A DNA stretch of 64,000 bases from an uncultured Massilia sp. (GTDB taxonomy: Bacteria; Pseudomonadota; Gammaproteobacteria; Burkholderiales; Burkholderiaceae), in assembly GCA_946481275.1 (NCBI GenBank), contig CAMLMV010000028.1, forward strand, positions 22,692 to 86,691. Direction: 5' to 3'. This document shows positions 63,950-64,000 of the stretch, in pieces. Each line of letters starts with the position of its first letter. The first letter of the stretch is position 1. The notes under the pieces were generated by a model. The model did not search any database. It was not told the origin of the DNA and was given only the letters and a program-made list of their open reading frames with translations. The position numbers and the translations under genes are program-made.

Positions 63950-64000
63950 GCGGCTGTAGCTCAGCTGGATAGAGTACTTGGCTACGAACCAAGGGGTCGT
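63950..64000 (+). tRNA. tRNA-Arg(ACG), 5' part
   Basis: The acceptor strand GCGGCTG, then TAGCTCAGCTGGATAGAG (D arm), and the anticodon stem-loop CTTGG-CTACGAA-CCAAG with anticodon ACG at 63984-63986 are all in canonical positions. The window ends within the variable/T-arm region, so the 3' part is missing. ACG is normally edited to ICG and reads CGU, CGC and CGA. Confidence 0.93.

Overview
The window is about 64 kb of dense, high-GC DNA with two coding strands and no phage, insertion sequence or CRISPR array. Gene content (EF-G paralogue outside a str operon, a full urease operon, Ku plus a three-domain LigD, a propeller-type sensor kinase, secreted plant-polysaccharide hydrolases, a DUF4214/RTX-like surface protein, many 4-nt ATGA overlaps) fits a soil or plant-associated betaproteobacterium. 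My best guess is Oxalobacteraceae of the Massilia/Telluria kind; this is inferred from gene content and not tested by a search.

Layout. 1-15 kb: a truncated TonB-dependent receptor, psd, a LysR/azoreductase divergent pair, pirin, an acyltransferase, an M14-type deacylase and a LysE exporter. Then comes a four-gene minus-strand envelope operon (GT2, ArnT-like transferase, PAP2 phosphatase, lipid-A N-terminal-domain protein), followed by a solute-binding protein, a Gdx/SugE-type SMR exporter and an old yellow enzyme. 15-22 kb: an M1 aminopeptidase and small enzymes or membrane proteins. 21.5-26.5 kb: the most interesting locus. An AMP-forming ligase of the 4-coumarate:CoA ligase type is transcribed divergently from a photoactive yellow protein (PYP) homologue. 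The PYP gene is followed, through 4-nt overlaps, by a PAS-PAS-GGDEF cyclase and a PAS-GGDEF-EAL protein. Mirror-image sigma70-type promoters (TTGACA, 17 bp, CATAGT on one side and CACTAT on the other) lie between the two arms. Together they look like a self-contained blue-light to cyclic-di-GMP module.

26-38 kb: aldo/keto reductase overlapping fusA2, a GH30 glycosidase behind a LacI-type operator, arsC, an acyltransferase, and the urease operon ureD-ureA-GNAT-ureB-ureC-ureE-ureF-ureG-hupE/ureJ. 38-44 kb: a small membrane protein, a GAF-GGDEF cyclase overlapping a SulP anion transporter, then an SDR-Ku-small membrane protein operon. 44-54 kb: a 1560-residue repetitive surface or secreted protein with an exact 918-bp super-repeat, a GH5 lipoprotein cellulase, a GspC-like protein and a GH74 xyloglucanase. 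54-64 kb: LigD, an M28 peptidase, an Ala/Lys-rich periplasmic protein with a clear terminator, a D-2-hydroxyacid dehydrogenase, a 1304-residue propeller sensor kinase, and the 5' part of a tRNA-Arg(ACG) cut by the window end.

Themes: two c-di-GMP loci (one apparently light-controlled), plant cell-wall breakdown (GH5, GH74, GH30), nitrogen from urea, and NHEJ repair split over about 10 kb. No uncovered stretch exceeds about 300 bases.
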